DNA of 29,141 nt from Bacillota bacterium (GTDB taxonomy: Bacteria; Bacillota; UBA4882; UBA8346), in contig JAEXFN010000019.1 of assembly GCA_023400055.1 (NCBI GenBank), positions 1-29,141 of the forward strand. The letters are read 5' to 3'. This document shows, piece by piece, positions 15,973 through 22,955 of this stretch. Each line of letters starts with the position of its first letter. Position 1 is the first letter of the stretch. The notes beneath the pieces were generated by a model. It had not been told where the DNA came from. It ran no database searches and saw only the letters and a list, made by a program, of their open reading frames with translations. Made by a program: the position numbers and the translations under genes.

Positions 15973-17646
15973 TCATACAAACTCCCGCACCGCGTCGATG
16001 CTGTTGCCCATGGAGCAATCGGTTTCCCGTTCGACCACCACGTCGATGAGATACGGTACTTTGGACTTCAGGGCTCGCTCAAAAGCGGCACTTAGTTCTT
16101 CGGCTTTCATTACTCGTTCGGCTTCGGCCCCGAAGCCTTCGGCGATCTTCACGTTATCCGGGTAAATGCCTTTATCGTTATACCAGAGGCTGACTCCGTA
16201 CTCATAACCGTAAGCATACTTCTGATTCTGGCGGATCAGGCTCAAATAGCCGTTATTAATCACGATCACGATGATCGGGATTTGATGCTGTCCGGCCATG
16301 GCCAGCTCCTCGACCATAAAGAGCAGGCCCGCATCGCCGACGACCACCACCGCCGGATCGGCGGGGCAGGCGATCTTGGCGCCGATGGCCGCCGGAAGTT
16401 CGTAGCCGAGCGTCCCCGCGCCGCCGGAAGGCAAGTAACGCCTGGGGTGATCGACTTCCTGGAATTGGCCGGACCAGATCTGCGTCAAGCCGCAACCGGT
16501 GGTAAACATGGTATTGGCCGGGAAAAACTCATTGATCGCTTCGTAGACCCGTTGCGGCTTGATCGGAAAATCATCGTAAGCGGTTTTCCGGGCCAATTCC
16601 GCCCGGCGTTCGGGGAGCGCGGCGACCCGCGGCGCCGGACTGCCGTGCAGGCCGCGCCGCTTGGCCTCATGCAGCAGGGCGACCAACGCCAGCTTGGCAT
16701 CGGACACGATCCCGACCTCGGTCGGCACCACGTTGCCGATCTGGGCCGGTTCGATATCGATATGGATAAACTTGCGTCCTTTGATATAGGTATCGAGCTT
16801 GCCGGTATGGCGGTCCGTAAACCGGCAGCCCACTCCGATGACCAGATCCGATCCCAGGAGGATTTCGTTGCCGATGGGCTGCCCCACCTGAATTCCGGCA
16901 TGGCCGGCATAGAGCGGATGATCGGTGGGCAATCCACCCATACCCATATAGGTCGTGATTACCGGAATCGTCAAGTATTCCGCCAGCTCCCGGAACTCGG
17001 CCGCCGCTTCCGCCAGGATGACGCCGCCGCCGAGAATCAAAACCGGGTTTTGGCTTTGGGCGATGAGATCCAGGGCTTTGCCGATCTGGACCGGATCGGG
17101 AGCCGGTTTGGACCAGGGCAGCGGCCGGTCCGCCGCCGGATCATAATCGACCTCGGCCAGTTGCACATCGAGCGGCAGATCGATCAAGACCGGGCCGGGC
17201 CGGCCGGAACGAGCGACCCGGAAAGCTTCCCGCATAATCCGCGGCGCATCCGCCGGATCGGTAATGCACCAAGTGGCCTTGGCCACCGGCTTGGCGATGG
17301 TTGCGATATCCACGCATTGAAACGGTTCTTTGCCAAACAATGTCGAGGCCGCCTGCCCAGTGATGGCTATCAACGGGATCGAATCGGCTTGCGCCGTATA
17401 TAACCCGGTCACGAAGTTGGTAGCGCCCGGACCGGAAGTGCAAATCGCCAGGGCCATTCGGCCCGAGGCCCGGAAAAATCCGTCCGCCGCATGGATCGCT
17501 CCCTCTTCATGCCTGGCGATATAGTGCCGGATCGCCGAGCCCTTCAAGTATTTATAAACCGGATTAATGGCTGCCCCGGGAATTCCGAAGGCGGCTTCGA
17601 TCCCCTCGCTTTCCAAAATCTTGACCACAATCTCCGCAACCTGCAT
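15973..17646 (-). CDS. Glyoxylate carboligase-like ThDP-dependent enzyme
   Basis: A 557-residue enzyme of the acetolactate synthase/glyoxylate carboligase group. Landmarks specific to glyoxylate carboligase are FGIPGAAINPVY, VDIATIAKPVAKATW, HIDIEPAQIGNV, GIVSDAKLAL, KPQRVYEAINEFF, SLIRQNQ and SMGNSIDAV. The ThDP-Mg motif is GDAGLLFMVEELAMAG ending in INNGY. Glyoxylate carboligase joins two glyoxylates to tartronate semialdehyde plus CO2. The position that is Val51 in the E. coli enzyme is Glu47 here (ARHEEGA), the canonical activating glutamate of acetolactate synthases. This leaves the true substrate open. An ATG at 17700 lacks a ribosome binding site, while the ATG at 17646 has GGAGG 9 bp upstream. 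It is first in the minus-strand cluster. Confidence 0.85.
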   Translation of the reverse strand: MQVAEIVVKILESEGIEAAFGIPGAAINPVYKYLKGSAIRHYIARHEEGAIHAADGFFRASGRMALAICTSGPGATNFVTGLYTAQADSIPLIAITGQAASTLFGKEPFQCVDIATIAKPVAKATWCITDPADAPRIMREAFRVARSGRPGPVLIDLPLDVQLAEVDYDPAADRPLPWSKPAPDPVQIGKALDLIAQSQNPVLILGGGVILAEAAAEFRELAEYLTIPVITTYMGMGGLPTDHPLYAGHAGIQVGQPIGNEILLGSDLVIGVGCRFTDRHTGKLDTYIKGRKFIHIDIEPAQIGNVVPTEVGIVSDAKLALVALLHEAKRRGLHGSPAPRVAALPERRAELARKTAYDDFPIKPQRVYEAINEFFPANTMFTTGCGLTQIWSGQFQEVDHPRRYLPSGGAGTLGYELPAAIGAKIACPADPAVVVVGDAGLLFMVEELAMAGQHQIPIIVIVINNGYLSLIRQNQKYAYGYEYGVSLWYNDKGIYPDNVKIAEGFGAEAERVMKAEELSAAFERALKSKVPYLIDVVVERETDCSMGNSIDAVREFV

Positions 17647-17677
17647 CGTAATCAGCCTCCATGAAATGAACTCTCGC

Positions 17678-17753
17678 TGTTGAACCAAAGATGTATCCAT
17701 TCAATCCGTTCAACAATTTCCACTTTCCGCGATTCATAAGTTCAACAAGTTCC
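17678..17753. promoter_or_regulatory. Repeated GTTCAACA motif in the leader of the minus-strand cluster
   Basis: GTTCAACAATTTCC (17708-17721) and GTTCAACAAGTTCC (17740-17753) differ at one base and lie 32 bp apart, about three helical turns. The inverse TGTTGAAC occurs at 17678-17685. The three copies surround the likely 5' leader of the first gene and resemble a multi-site operator. No regulator can be assigned. Confidence 0.35.
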
Positions 17754-17840
17754 CCAAATCAAAATTTTTGAGCTGAACTACATCGATCGCAGAAGTTCTC
17801 GATATCTAAATATTACTCTGATTTCTGGAATTTGACTGCG

Positions 17841-17889
17841 ATAATATGAAATATTCCACATTGTAGAACAAAATTACCATACGGTAGAA
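17841..17889 (-). promoter_or_regulatory. Candidate promoter and IclR-type operator for the minus-strand cluster
   Basis: TTCCACATTGTAGAA (17854-17868) is a near-perfect 15-bp palindrome of the kind bound by IclR-family regulators. A related TTACCATACGGTAGAA follows at 17874-17889. On the minus strand TTGTTC (17871-17866) and TATTAT (17846-17841) could be -35 and -10 elements with a long 19-bp spacer covered by the palindrome. The rest of 17647-18228 is AT-rich (especially 17760-17960) and shows no gene. Confidence 0.35.
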
Positions 17890-18121
17890 AGACATGATAA
17901 TTTGCCTGTTTCTGGACTTATCCATTAGAAATTCATGATTTTTTAAAATATTTTTGTAATTTATGGGAATATTCGTCCGGTATTAAATCTTTGCTTATCC
18001 AAAAAGAAGAAGTATCCCAATTGACGGCCATTTTCAGGGAATGTACTCCTGGCCCAAGGCAATCTTGCCCCATCGGTCAGCGACGCGCCGCAAAGGGCGG
18101 GGCGCATATCCGGCGCCAATG

Positions 18122-18136
18122 ATCCACATTGTAGAA
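18122..18136. promoter_or_regulatory. Second copy of the candidate IclR-type operator
   Basis: ATCCACATTGTAGAA repeats 14 of 15 bases of the site at 17854. It lies about 90 bp upstream of the plus-strand SpoIID-domain gene. Two copies in one intergenic region are unlikely by chance and suggest looping or shared control of the divergent genes. Confidence 0.35.
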
Positions 18137-18228
18137 AGGTCCGTCCATATGGCTCCGGCGAAAGCGGCCGGTATAAAATCAACCGGAGATGAGATGCTAG
18201 AAGCGATCACGGTAAGGGAGGAGATTCC

Positions 18229-19191
18229 ATGCGAAGTAAATTCGTTTCATGCCTGGTAATTACGGTATTGTTGTTAGGAGCGGTGTTTTTCACCGCCGGC
18301 TGCCCCGGTAAAGAGGGGACGCTAATCAAAAACATTGTGACTCATTTCGGAAAACCGCCGATAATCTCGGTTTATATGGCCGACAGCGGCGCCAAAAAGA
18401 AGATGGATATCGATGAATATCTGGTCGGCGTGGTCGCCGGCGAAATGAAACCGGGTTGGCCGGTGAACGCCTATGCCGCGCAAGCGATCATCGCCCGCAC
18501 TTTTACCATGGAGTTTCTCTCCCGCGGCGGTACCCGGGCCTTGCACGGCACCGACATCTCGACCAATGAGAAAGAAGCCCAGGCCTATAACGCCAAGAAT
18601 ATCACGCCGGCGATCCGCAAGGCGGTCCAGATGACCAAGGGACAGGTCCTGACCTATCAGGGCCACTACATCAAGGGTTGGTACTCCGCCAGCTGCGGCG
18701 GGGAGACGGCCTTGGCCAAGGAAGGTTTGGCCTATAAGGAACCGGAACCGCCTTACATGGAATCGGTAAGCTGCCCCGAGGCCAAGGTCATTCCCAAGAG
18801 CGAACTTTATTGGCAGACCACCTTGTCCAGCGAACAGATCAACCAGACTTTGCAAAAGCTCGGTCAAAAACCGGTCGGAACCGTCCAAAAGCTGGAGGTC
18901 CTCCAAAAAGCCCATAACCGGGCGGTAATGCTCCGTTTCAGCGGTTCCAAGGGAACGGCGGAGCTGCCGGGAGCCGATTTCCGGGTCAATGTCGGCCCGG
19001 AGCAGATGCGTTCCATCTGGCTGACCGACATCGCGGTCCACAACGGACAGGTGCTCGTCAAGGGCAGGGGCTTCGGCCACGGCGTCGGACTCTGCCAGTG
19101 GGGCGCCAACGCCTTGGCCCGCCAGAACAAGTCGCCGCAGGATATCGTGAAATATTACTATCCGAAAGCGCATATCGATAAGATTTGGTAG
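18229..19191 (+). CDS. SpoIID/LytB-domain lipoprotein (peptidoglycan lytic enzyme)
   Basis: A 320-residue protein. Residues 1-25 form a lipoprotein signal peptide ending in the lipobox TAGC (Cys25). The SpoIID domain follows: DIDEYLVGVVAGEMKPGW (conserved catalytic-region Glu), NAYAAQAIIARTF, GWYSASCGGET and the C-terminal GRGFGHGVGLCQWGANALA, ending KYYYPKAHI. SpoIID cleaves denuded glycan strands during engulfment; the related SpoIID/LytB proteins modify the wall more generally. GGGAGGAG lies 5 bp before the ATG. It stands alone, divergent from the metabolic cluster and without the usual spoIID neighbours, so it may be an accessory sporulation or wall-remodelling paralogue. Confidence 0.9.
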   Translation: MRSKFVSCLVITVLLLGAVFFTAGCPGKEGTLIKNIVTHFGKPPIISVYMADSGAKKKMDIDEYLVGVVAGEMKPGWPVNAYAAQAIIARTFTMEFLSRGGTRALHGTDISTNEKEAQAYNAKNITPAIRKAVQMTKGQVLTYQGHYIKGWYSASCGGETALAKEGLAYKEPEPPYMESVSCPEAKVIPKSELYWQTTLSSEQINQTLQKLGQKPVGTVQKLEVLQKAHNRAVMLRFSGSKGTAELPGADFRVNVGPEQMRSIWLTDIAVHNGQVLVKGRGFGHGVGLCQWGANALARQNKSPQDIVKYYYPKAHIDKIW

Positions 19192-19230
19192 ACCCGCGGC
19201 CCGGGCAGGAATAAGTTTCACGGCCTAAAA

Positions 19231-19250
19231 TTGCCCCGGGTCCGGGGCAA
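19231..19250. terminator. GC-rich stem-loop downstream of the SpoIID-domain gene
   Basis: TTGCCCC pairs with GGGGCAA around a six-base loop, 40 bp past the stop codon. It is flanked by AAAA on the left and CCTTT on the right, so it could terminate in both directions; the better T-run is on the minus strand. It abuts array 2. Confidence 0.45.
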
Positions 19251-19466
19251 CCTTTCCCGAGGTTCGAAAGAGCTTTCCCAGACCCCGGTCATTCTCGTCC
19301 GAGGCGTGGGACGGTTCTCTCAAAGGCCGGGAAAGCATCCCCATGACTTGAGACAGTTTGCCCGAAGGATGGGAAGGCATTCCCAAGGTTTGGGACAGTT
19401 TGCTCAAGAGTTGGGAATGCTTTCCCGAGACTTGGGAATCCTCTCCCAAGGTTTGGGAAAGCAAGG
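19245..19466. repeat. 21-bp tandem array 2 (diverged, no indels)
   Basis: Ten complete 21-bp units start at 19245, 19266, 19287, 19308, 19329, 19350, 19371, 19392, 19413 and 19434, plus a partial unit at 19455. Most later units start GGGAA or GGGAC and carry TTCCC or TGCCC in the middle, so each contains a GGGAA/TTCCC inverted repeat. The first four units are strongly diverged, the last four are close to each other. Despite this the period never slips. It begins 53 bp after the SpoIID-domain stop codon. Open frames on both strands follow from the period and lack ribosome binding sites. Confidence 0.9.
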
Positions 19467-19504
19467 ATGAGATGATCCCTTACAAGCAACTGTCTCATCC
19501 TTGC
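19461..19504. other. 12-bp perfect stem-loop capping array 2
   Basis: GCAAGGATGAGA (19461-19472) is the exact reverse complement of TCTCATCCTTGC (19493-19504), with a 20-base loop. It starts inside the last partial repeat unit. The rest of 19505-19870 holds only smaller hairpins, such as CCCGCT/AGCGGG at 19656-19670, and no convincing gene. A terminator function is possible, but no T-run follows. Confidence 0.6.
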
Positions 19505-19870
19505 AGTACCAAAGGCCATACCTGACACGAGGATTCCATTCGGGCACGGCCGAGGAAGCGGGGCTGAGTTTATGGAGTTGAGCGGATGAACGGCATTTAC
19601 TGAACCGCTTTGTCGATCCCCCGCGCCAATCGAATGAACCGCTAGGGTAATCCACCCCGCTCCAAGCGGGCGACGTTCGGCCGGGAATCCAGTCCCATCG
19701 TATTCTTAGAAACCCGATAGCGAAGTCGAATTGAATTTTTTGGCAGATTTTTGATTAACCTACTTTATTGGCTAACTTTTATATAAAATCGCCGGAATGA
19801 TTAAAGGACGGAAAAATTCGTCTTTTTTTTATTGCTTTATTTTTTGTTACTAAAATATTAACAGGACATC

Positions 19871-19899
19871 TTGACACACACTGCCGATCAATTTACAAT
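19871..19899 (+). promoter_or_regulatory. Sigma-A-type promoter of the SorC regulator gene
   Basis: A perfect -35 TTGACA (19871-19876) and -10 TACAAT (19894-19899) are separated by exactly 17 bp. Transcription should start near 19906, giving a leader of about 48 bases that includes the operator-like repeats at 19912-19934. Confidence 0.75.
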
Positions 19900-19911
19900 A
19901 TAGTTAATAAG

Positions 19912-19934
19912 AACATTTAATGTTACATTTAACA
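19912..19934. promoter_or_regulatory. Overlapping operator-like palindromes
   Basis: AACATTTAATGTT (19912-19924) is a perfect 13-bp palindrome. It overlaps TGTTACATTTAACA (19921-19934), an inverted TGTTA/TAACA pair. ACATTTAA also recurs 12 bp apart. The position just past the transcription start suggests negative autoregulation by the SorC-type product. Confidence 0.5.
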
Positions 19935-19953
19935 CGATGGGAGTTGGACCGCA

Positions 19954-20907
19954 TTGGATATGATCACGCAGGTTGTTCATTTATATTATCAGCGCAACAT
20001 GACCCAGCAACAGATCGCCAACCGTTTCGGCGTCTCGAAGATGACCATCTCGCGGATGCTTAAAAAAGCCGAAGAAGACGGTTTGGTCGAAATCCGGATC
20101 CATTTGCCAATCAACAATGAACCGCATCTGGAGGCGGAACTCAAAAAACGTTTCCATTTCAAAAACGTCTTCGTTACCTACCCTCCGGACGAGAACCTTT
20201 CGGCCAAGACCTTTCAGGGTGAATTGTTATTGGACTTTTTGGGGCGGAGCACCGCTCTTTATATCGATTCCCTGCTGCGGGACAACATGATCGTGGGTAT
20301 TGCGCTGGGTAAAACCATCGGCTATGTGGTGCGCCATTTGCCTCAGAAGAATTTGTTAAATTCCAAAGTGGTTCAGCTGCTCGGCGGGTTTGGGACCAGT
20401 TCGAATGCCAACCCCTACGATTTGGTGCACCTGATCAGCCACCGTTTCAATGCCGAGGGCATCTATTTTTCCGGACCGGCTTTTGTCGACAGCCTGGAAA
20501 TTAAGGAAGCGTTGTTGGCTCAGCATATTCACGACGGATTGCAAGAACTGTGGGATCGCTGCGATTTGGCGCTGATGAGTATCGGAAACTGTTCGCTGCA
20601 AAGCTCCTATGTTGTGGCGGGACAGATTTCCAGCCAGGATATTGAGGAGATTCGGGCGGAAGGAGCGGTCGGCGATATTGTGGGCCATTTCTACGATAGC
20701 CATGGCACTTTCTTCAAACCCAAACTTTATAAGCAGGTCAATGCGATCCCCTTGGAATCTTTGAAGAAAGTGAAGCAGATCGTCGTTACCGCCGGGGGCC
20801 TCGATAAAGTGCAATCGCTGCTCGGTTTGTCGCGCACCGGCATCCCGGTCAGCTTGGTCACGGATTTATATACGGCCGACGCCATGCTGGCAGCGTCCAA
20901 TTCGTGA
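19954..20907 (+). CDS. SorC/DeoR-type sugar-binding transcriptional regulator
   Basis: A 317-residue regulator. An N-terminal helix-turn-helix (residues about 5-50: VVHLYYQRNMTQQQIANRF, then GVSKMTISRMLKKAEEDGLV) is joined to the SorC effector domain. Effector-domain landmarks include VGIALGKTIGYVVRHL, VVQLLGGFG, IYFSGPAFVDS, DLALMSIGN, GAVGDIVGHFYD and VVTAGGLDKVQSLLG. Such regulators sense phosphorylated sugars and bind as tetramers. The start is TTG with GGGAG about 10 bp upstream; the ATG at 19960 is the alternative. It has its own strong promoter and lies just upstream of the cyclase-family gene and transporter 3, which it probably controls. Confidence 0.92.
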   Translation: MDMITQVVHLYYQRNMTQQQIANRFGVSKMTISRMLKKAEEDGLVEIRIHLPINNEPHLEAELKKRFHFKNVFVTYPPDENLSAKTFQGELLLDFLGRSTALYIDSLLRDNMIVGIALGKTIGYVVRHLPQKNLLNSKVVQLLGGFGTSSNANPYDLVHLISHRFNAEGIYFSGPAFVDSLEIKEALLAQHIHDGLQELWDRCDLALMSIGNCSLQSSYVVAGQISSQDIEEIRAEGAVGDIVGHFYDSHGTFFKPKLYKQVNAIPLESLKKVKQIVVTAGGLDKVQSLLGLSRTGIPVSLVTDLYTADAMLAASNS

Positions 20908-20928
20908 GCCCAGAATCACAAATTTGGG

Positions 20929-20979
20929 AGAATTTCAGCGGCGCTCACCCGGGCAAACGGAACCGCTGCTTTAAATTCT
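20929..20979 (+). promoter_or_regulatory. Stem-loop between the SorC regulator and the cyclase-family gene
   Basis: AGAATTTCAGCGG (20929-20941) can pair with CCGCTG (20963-20968) and AAATTCT (20973-20979) across a 4-base bulge. It sits 22 bp past the regulator stop and 37 bp before the next start, so it could act as a partial terminator or processing site within the operon. Confidence 0.4.
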
Positions 20980-21015
20980 TCCAGTCCAAATAAACACAAA
21001 GCAGGAGGTCACAAA

Positions 21016-22599
21016 ATGTATCGAGGAGTCGACTTAACTTTTAAGCCCTATCCCGCCCCGGTGGGCAACGGCGAAGGCGTAATCCGCCCGGTAATGGGAT
21101 ACCGTCCCGGTCCCCCCATTCTCCATGAGCCGCTGAATGAAGAACGGACCCTCGCCGATGTTTTAAGCTATTATCGGGTCAGCACGTCCATGTCCGGGAT
21201 TCAGCCGGGTGAAATTTTCAGCAAAGGGCTGTTAACCACCAAACCGTATACCACTTACGCAACCTTTGAAAATCAAAACGAGGGCGAACTATGGGGAGCC
21301 CAATATTTGGCGGAGTTGTCGCCCGAAGACTTGACCGGCGCATTCACTCTGGTCGACATGACCGGAGTGGCCGCGGGCGAAGTCATTTCGGCGCAGCGTT
21401 TGAAAGCGGCGGTCGGCAGTCCGGTGCCGACGCGAATCTTGTTTTTGCGGACCGACTATAGCAAAAGGAGACCGCAACGGCCGACCGCCGAATATTTCAC
21501 CCAGTCGCCCACCCTGGCGCCGGAAGCCGCCCAATGGTTGACGACCTTGGGGATCCGGGTGCTGGGAACCGATCTGCGAACCGTCGATCCGCGCTACGCC
21601 GGCCGGGCCGATGATGATGTTTATGGGATTTTGAATCATTCGGGGATCGTCGTGATTGATGACCTTTGCAATTTAGACGCGATTCAACCCGAACATGATT
21701 TGGCGATTGTTGGAATCCCGCTGCCGATCCGTTGGGTTTTGGGCGGCCCGGCCCGGGTGTTTGCGGTGAACATGAATGAGCCGACTGATTTTATCGATTG
21801 CAGCCACTCGCTGGATACCTATCCGCAATTGGAGACCGACGACAGCCATCCTTTTGTGCTGCCGGAATCCAACATAGCACTGAACGATATCGGCGATTAT
21901 CCCAATCCCTGGCCGGGAAGGATCGAGCCCCGCGAAGATCAGGGAATGACCCAAAAAGCCGCCCGCCTGACACCGTTCCGTTTCCTGGATCCGAGCGGCA
22001 AACCCTTCGGCCGGGAGATGTATATCGAATACGGCCATGGCACCGGCACCCATATCGAATGCGCCTTTTTCGACCCTTGGGGCCGGCACGGCGTGCCCGA
22101 TGAAGTCATGCGCCGTTACGTACGGATTCCTAAAGATCGCCTGGTCAGCGAAGCCTGTCTCCTCGACTTGTCGGAAGAAGTCGGGCCCTTGCAGCAGATC
22201 GATTACACCCATCTGCGCCGGGTCGATCCGGGACTCAAACGGGGCGATATCTGCGTCTTGCGCGCCGATATTACCGATTGGTATTTCTATGGTTCCGCCC
22301 CCGGAAAAACCCCCGGTCTCTCGCCGGATGCCGCCAAATGGCTGGTTGACAAGGGGATCCGCGCATTAGTGCTGGATTTCGCGGCCGAAAAGAGCGATCC
22401 CATGCCCAGCACGCCGGTGATTAAATACACGCCCAACAAGATTCATTATTTCTTGCATAAAAATGACATTCCCATCGTGGAATGGACTGTCAACATGAAA
22501 AATATTCGCAAAGATCGTTTCACGATGGCCATTTGCGCCATGCCAGCCAGCCACCAGGGCGGATTCCCGTCCCAAGTATTCGCCATCGAAAAATGGTGA
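21016..22599 (+). CDS. Double-domain cyclase-family (kynurenine formamidase-like) hydrolase
   Basis: A 527-residue protein, about twice the usual family length. The C-terminal half (about 315-527) has the metal-binding motif YGHGTGTHIECAFF (His341, His346, Glu348 where Asp is usual), then LSPDAAKWLVDKGIRALVLD and IHYFLHKNDIPIVEW. The N-terminal half (about 70-265) repeats the same layout: LAPEAAQWLTTLGIRVLGTD, DVYGILNHSGIVVIDDL, then a conserved end. In the N half the metal motif is replaced by KPYTTYATFEN, so that domain looks catalytically dead. The family hydrolyses amides or lactones. AGGAGGT lies 6 bp before the ATG. The context with a SorC regulator and sugar importer suggests a carbohydrate-derived substrate. 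Confidence 0.83.
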   Translation: MYRGVDLTFKPYPAPVGNGEGVIRPVMGYRPGPPILHEPLNEERTLADVLSYYRVSTSMSGIQPGEIFSKGLLTTKPYTTYATFENQNEGELWGAQYLAELSPEDLTGAFTLVDMTGVAAGEVISAQRLKAAVGSPVPTRILFLRTDYSKRRPQRPTAEYFTQSPTLAPEAAQWLTTLGIRVLGTDLRTVDPRYAGRADDDVYGILNHSGIVVIDDLCNLDAIQPEHDLAIVGIPLPIRWVLGGPARVFAVNMNEPTDFIDCSHSLDTYPQLETDDSHPFVLPESNIALNDIGDYPNPWPGRIEPREDQGMTQKAARLTPFRFLDPSGKPFGREMYIEYGHGTGTHIECAFFDPWGRHGVPDEVMRRYVRIPKDRLVSEACLLDLSEEVGPLQQIDYTHLRRVDPGLKRGDICVLRADITDWYFYGSAPGKTPGLSPDAAKWLVDKGIRALVLDFAAEKSDPMPSTPVIKYTPNKIHYFLHKNDIPIVEWTVNMKNIRKDRFTMAICAMPASHQGGFPSQVFAIEKW

Positions 22600-22604
22600 T
22601 ATCC

Positions 22605-22926
22605 ATTCGACTTCCGCGGCGGCCCCAATGAGTCCGAGCAGTCCGGATCTAACCGGATTCTTAGAATTAGACGACCGAACCTCCGATCAGGGAGCGCTTC
22701 TGTTGCATCAGCGATAAAAAAGCGCGGGAAGACCGGTTCGGGTTCATACAGTAAAAAGTTAGGCATTCTTTTCGAGAAAACGCGTGGATTCAAATTCCTA
22801 AAGGTTTTCAGTGGTGGTCCGTAGTAAATCTCGATTAACATCCCTGTAACATTATTGTAATTATATTGCCAATTTACCGGCCGTTGCGGGCCCGTTCCCG
22901 CCGAGAATCCGCCGCGGAAGTCGAAT
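22605..22926. mobile_element. Candidate miniature inverted-repeat element (no transposase)
   Basis: A perfect 18-bp terminal inverted repeat bounds a 322-bp segment: ATTCGACTTCCGCGGCGG at 22605-22622 and its reverse complement at 22909-22926. Both flanks carry the trinucleotide TCC (22602-22604 and 22927-22929), a possible target duplication. No transposase and no supported gene lies inside. It fills nearly the whole gap between the cyclase-family gene and binding protein 4, and contains a small TCCGG/CCGGA hairpin near 22640-22660 and an AT-rich stretch at 22831-22875 that may promote the transporter genes. A chance inverted repeat is improbable at this length, but only one copy is seen. Confidence 0.4.
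22845..22854. promoter_or_regulatory. Possible second SorC operator ahead of transporter 3
   Basis: TGTAACATTA here is the exact reverse complement of TAATGTTACA at 19918-19927 in the regulator's own operator region. It lies about 100 bp upstream of binding protein 4, within AT-rich DNA that follows a TTAACA (22835-22840). No good -10 box is found at standard spacing. Confidence 0.3.
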
Positions 22927-22955
22927 TCCAAAATAAAATAAAAAAGGGAGGTATT

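Noticed and set aside
16282..17403. 373-codon plus-strand open frame
   Set aside because: Antisense shadow of the carboligase-like gene; no family resemblance and no ribosome binding site.
18041..18259. Small 72-codon plus-strand frame upstream of the SpoIID-domain gene
   Set aside because: Lacks a ribosome binding site, overlaps the true start in another frame and resembles nothing.
18322..19221. 299-codon minus-strand open frame
   Set aside because: Antisense shadow of the SpoIID-domain gene, whose product has clear conserved motifs.
19225..19528. Overlapping heptad open frames in array 2 on both strands
   Set aside because: TTG/GTG starts without ribosome binding sites; several frames are open at once, as expected from a 21-bp period.
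22446..22931. 161-codon minus-strand frame spanning the candidate inverted-repeat element
   Set aside because: Low-complexity composition, overlaps the cyclase-family gene antisense, no ribosome binding site; not a transposase.
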